Source of the DNA: Candidatus Omnitrophota bacterium | Lineage (GTDB): Bacteria > Omnitrophota > Gorgyraeia > Gorgyraeales > Gorgyraeaceae | NCBI GenBank assembly: GCA_018817035.1 | Contig: JAHIUV010000085.1 | Location: forward strand, 1 to 6,021 | Direction: 5' to 3' | Length of the DNA: 6,021 nt | Part shown: piece by piece, positions 5,927 through 6,021 of the stretch | How positions within the stretch are numbered: position 1 is the first letter of the stretch | Layout: each line of letters opens with the position of its first letter | Position numbers and translations under genes: made by a program | The notes under the pieces: model-generated | What the model was told of the DNA's origin: nothing | What the model saw: only the letters and a program-made list of their open reading frames with translations | Databases searched by the model: none

Positions 5927-6021
5927 ATGATAGAGATAGAGTTTTCCCTGGCGGTCACTATTTATCTTATTGTCAGTGTATTTTCTATAATAGGGTTATG
6001 GATCGCGTCTGAAAGGAAAAA
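5927..6021 (+). CDS. N-terminus of a small membrane protein, 3'-truncated by window edge
   Basis: An open frame from the ATG at 5927 runs to the window end, giving 31 complete codons. It starts MIEIEFSLAVTIYLIVSVFS, continues IIGLWIASERKK, and so encodes one hydrophobic helix (about residues 7-26) followed by a basic cytoplasmic-type end, as expected of a single-pass anchor. The putative ribosome site is a weak GCGGGG about 5 nt upstream. A four-codon frame (5912-5926) ends directly before the ATG and may influence its translation. The gene lies 51 bp after tonB, beyond the hairpin, on the same strand, and could be the next member of the cluster. The family cannot be named from this fragment. 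Confidence 0.6.
   Translation, partial: MIEIEFSLAVTIYLIVSVFSIIGLWIASERK

Overview
The window reads as a piece of a Gram-negative (diderm) bacterial chromosome. All supported genes lie on the plus strand: the 3' part of uvrA, a repeat-rich intergenic stretch, then a compact cluster of TPR-repeat exported protein, ExbB/TolQ, ExbD/TolR and a TonB-type energy transducer, ending with the first 31 codons of a small membrane protein cut by the window edge. The ExbB-ExbD-TonB set implies an outer membrane. Very frequent ATA (Ile) and AGG/AGA (Arg) codons at moderate GC, together with this gene order, fit uncultured Omnitrophota-like lineages; that placement is inference from style and memory, not proof.

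Layout. Bases 1-1453 encode the C-terminal half of UvrA. Bases 1428-1661 hold a perfect 17-bp hairpin that overlaps the uvrA stop codon, two related GAGCG...TCGA palindromic repeats, and a weak terminator-like or alternative-hairpin stretch with a T7 run. The TPR gene is best started at 1662, not at the upstream in-frame ATG at 1446, because the extra codons only translate the repeats. The spacings that follow are 27 bp (TPR-exbB), 1 bp (exbB-exbD) and 7 bp (exbD-tonB), as expected of an operon. A second hairpin sharing its outer sequence and AAT loop with the first lies at 5870-5909 and contains the tonB stop codon. A further short gene starts at 5927.

How the genes work together. ExbB and ExbD would form the inner-membrane proton-driven stator. 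The TonB-like protein would carry the resulting force across the periplasm through its C-terminal domain. The long TPR protein has a signal sequence and about 21 repeats; it is a plausible periplasmic or envelope scaffold for the motor, comparable in position to the TPR protein CpoB/YbgF next to Tol-Pal genes, though much larger. No TonB-dependent receptor, TolB or Pal gene is visible, so the cargo or task of the motor is unknown.

I found no CRISPR array, tRNA, rRNA, transposase or clearly novel enzyme system. The most notable non-coding signals are the paired hairpins at gene ends and the covarying short palindromes after uvrA.
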